From Thiosocius teredinicola (GTDB taxonomy: Bacteria > Pseudomonadota > Gammaproteobacteria > Chromatiales > Chromatiaceae), in contig NZ_CP019936.1 in NCBI RefSeq assembly GCF_002009425.1, positions 915,001 through 979,000 of the forward strand: a stretch of DNA of 64,000 nucleotides. The letters are read 5' to 3'. A program made the position numbers and the translations under genes. This document shows positions 63,383 through 64,000 of this stretch, one piece after another; the first letter of the stretch is position 1, and each line of letters starts with the position of its first letter. Under the pieces are notes generated by a model. The model made no database searches. It was not told the origin of the DNA and worked only from the letters and a program-made list of their open reading frames with translations.

Positions 63383-63796
63383 ATGTTGATTCGGCGTATT
63401 CTACTTGTACTGATTGCGTCCGCGCTGTCGGGTTGCGATGTAGTCACTACTTCCTATCCGAATAAAGGGGTCGCGACCGTAGATGGGCAAATAGCGAATG
63501 GCTGGCTGCCCGGTATTATTCCGTCGTCGGCAACGGAGATTGAAACGAACAACGACCTCGATCTCAATATATCGTGGGGAAAATTCAAGTACACGAAAGC
63601 AGATCATCGCGAGTTCTTTGCGCAGCTCTCATCGCCGTCGAGAGCGTCGCCTTTCGAAAACTGGCGAGAAACGTTGGCCAAACAAGAAGCGCGCGGGTTT
63701 GAAATTGGGGAGTACGCGGAGGCGCATCAAATTTGGGTATTCTTTTGCAAAAGCGCTCTTGGCGAGTGTGAGTATCGAATGTGGTTAGAAAGGTAG
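63383..63796 (+). CDS. Lipoprotein
   Basis: A 137-aa protein. Signal peptide MLIRRILLVLIASALSGC has lipobox ALSGC (Cys 18) followed by Asp, an inner-membrane retention signal. The mature part includes GQIANGWLPGIIPSSATEIE, NISWGKFKYTKADHREFF and FCKSALGECEYRMW. The G-W-L-P-x-x-I-P-x-S-A-x-x-I motif occurs in a group of uncharacterised lipoproteins. Function unknown. Confidence 0.8.
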   Translation: MLIRRILLVLIASALSGCDVVTTSYPNKGVATVDGQIANGWLPGIIPSSATEIETNNDLDLNISWGKFKYTKADHREFFAQLSSPSRASPFENWRETLAKQEARGFEIGEYAEAHQIWVFFCKSALGECEYRMWLER

Positions 63797-63799
63797 AAT

Positions 63800-63931
63800 G
63801 GCTAACAAGTCGTTCAAGCCGTTCGCTGCGCTCACTCGGACACCTAGCACTCCGCACTTGCTTGCGCCTGCCTTCGGCATTATGGCGCCGCAAGCGCTCC
63901 GCACTAGGTGCCGCTTAACCTGGCGTTATGC
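63800..63931 (+). repeat. attC 115, class L
   Basis: R'' GGCTAAC, R' GTTATGC, 132 bp. Arms ACCTAGCAC and GCACTAGGT. Confidence 0.95.
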
Positions 63932-63952
63932 GTAGAAAGAACGAGCACGGAA

Positions 63953-64000
63953 TTGGTTACTCCTGAAATAGATAGCGCCGTACGCAAGTTAGGACTCTCT
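63953..64000 (+). CDS. Possible 5' end of a cassette gene cut by the window edge
   Basis: After attC 115 a frame from TTG 63953 (LVTPEIDSAVRKLGLS) stays open to the window end. There is no ATG in this frame within view. It is the most protein-like of the three frames but too short to judge. Confidence 0.25.
   Translation, partial: MVTPEIDSAVRKLGLS

Noticed and set aside
212-63931. Interpretation of the regular repeats as a CRISPR array
   Set aside because: Units are 131-135 bp with imperfect palindromic arms and intervals of hundreds of bases containing genes; they end in GTT cores, which is attC.
212-63931. Interpretation of the repeats as insertion-sequence or MITE copies
   Set aside because: No target-site duplications and no transposase; repeats always lie 3' of single genes in one orientation.
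1-64000. Assignment to a Vibrio superintegron
   Set aside because: Similar site length, but the stem sequence is not that of Vibrio cholerae repeats and no species-specific gene is present.

Overview
The whole window is an integron gene-cassette array of the chromosomal 'superintegron' type. I count 115 attC recombination sites in 64 kb. They delimit 114 complete cassettes plus a partial one at each edge. Nearly every cassette is one small plus-strand gene (about 45-220 codons) followed by an attC of 131-135 bp (two are 87-88 bp). No integron integrase, attI site, insertion sequence, tRNA, rRNA, CRISPR array or housekeeping operon is visible, so this is the interior of the array. The single homogeneous attC family, about 50 percent GC, lipoprotein signal peptides and frequent GTG starts suggest a proteobacterium, most likely a gammaproteobacterium. 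I cannot name the genus, and the sites are not Vibrio VCRs.

attC naming: R'' is the 7-mer ending in AAC at the left of a site, and R' is the 7-mer beginning GTT at its right. By the paired arms of the long stem I sort the sites into classes P (CCCAG/CTGG), T (CTTTGC/GCAAAG), A (ATTCAG or ATTCGG / CTGAAT or CCGAAT), K (GTTTGG/CCAAAC), L (CCTAG/CTAGG), R (CTCGGT/ACCGAG), G (arms beginning CTGGGACG and ending CCCCTTAAC) and S (short). In 109 of 114 complete cassettes the R' that opens the cassette is the exact complement of the R'' that closes it.

Layout. Positions 1-12 kb mix small membrane proteins, Sel1-repeat proteins and non-coding cassettes. Positions 12-20 kb hold zinc-finger, DUF805 and several locally duplicated cassettes, including two genes interrupted by in-frame stops. 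Positions 20-31 kb hold lipoproteins, ankyrin-like, DUF1493-like, GFA-type and RraB-like proteins. Positions 31-45 kb carry the most recognisable enzymes: an EF-Ts core-domain protein, a low-molecular-weight phosphatase, a SUKH protein, two GNAT acetyltransferases, two possible PD-(D/E)XK proteins and a DUF2703 protein. Positions 45.5-48.7 kb form a block with class G sites. Positions 48.7-64 kb hold two HNH proteins, a Rieske-like protein without cluster ligands, a DHCW cupin and more lipoproteins.

Three cassette families recur without a large gene. Family A has 12 copies with a strictly length-conserved GTG reading frame that is open through the attC. Family B has two copies and a diverged relative at the left edge. 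Family C has three copies with a 43-codon reading frame. Paralogous coding cassettes are also frequent. The genes do not form a pathway. They are independent, mostly uncharacterised adaptive functions rich in membrane, lipoprotein and small metal-binding proteins. I recognised no toxin-antitoxin pair.
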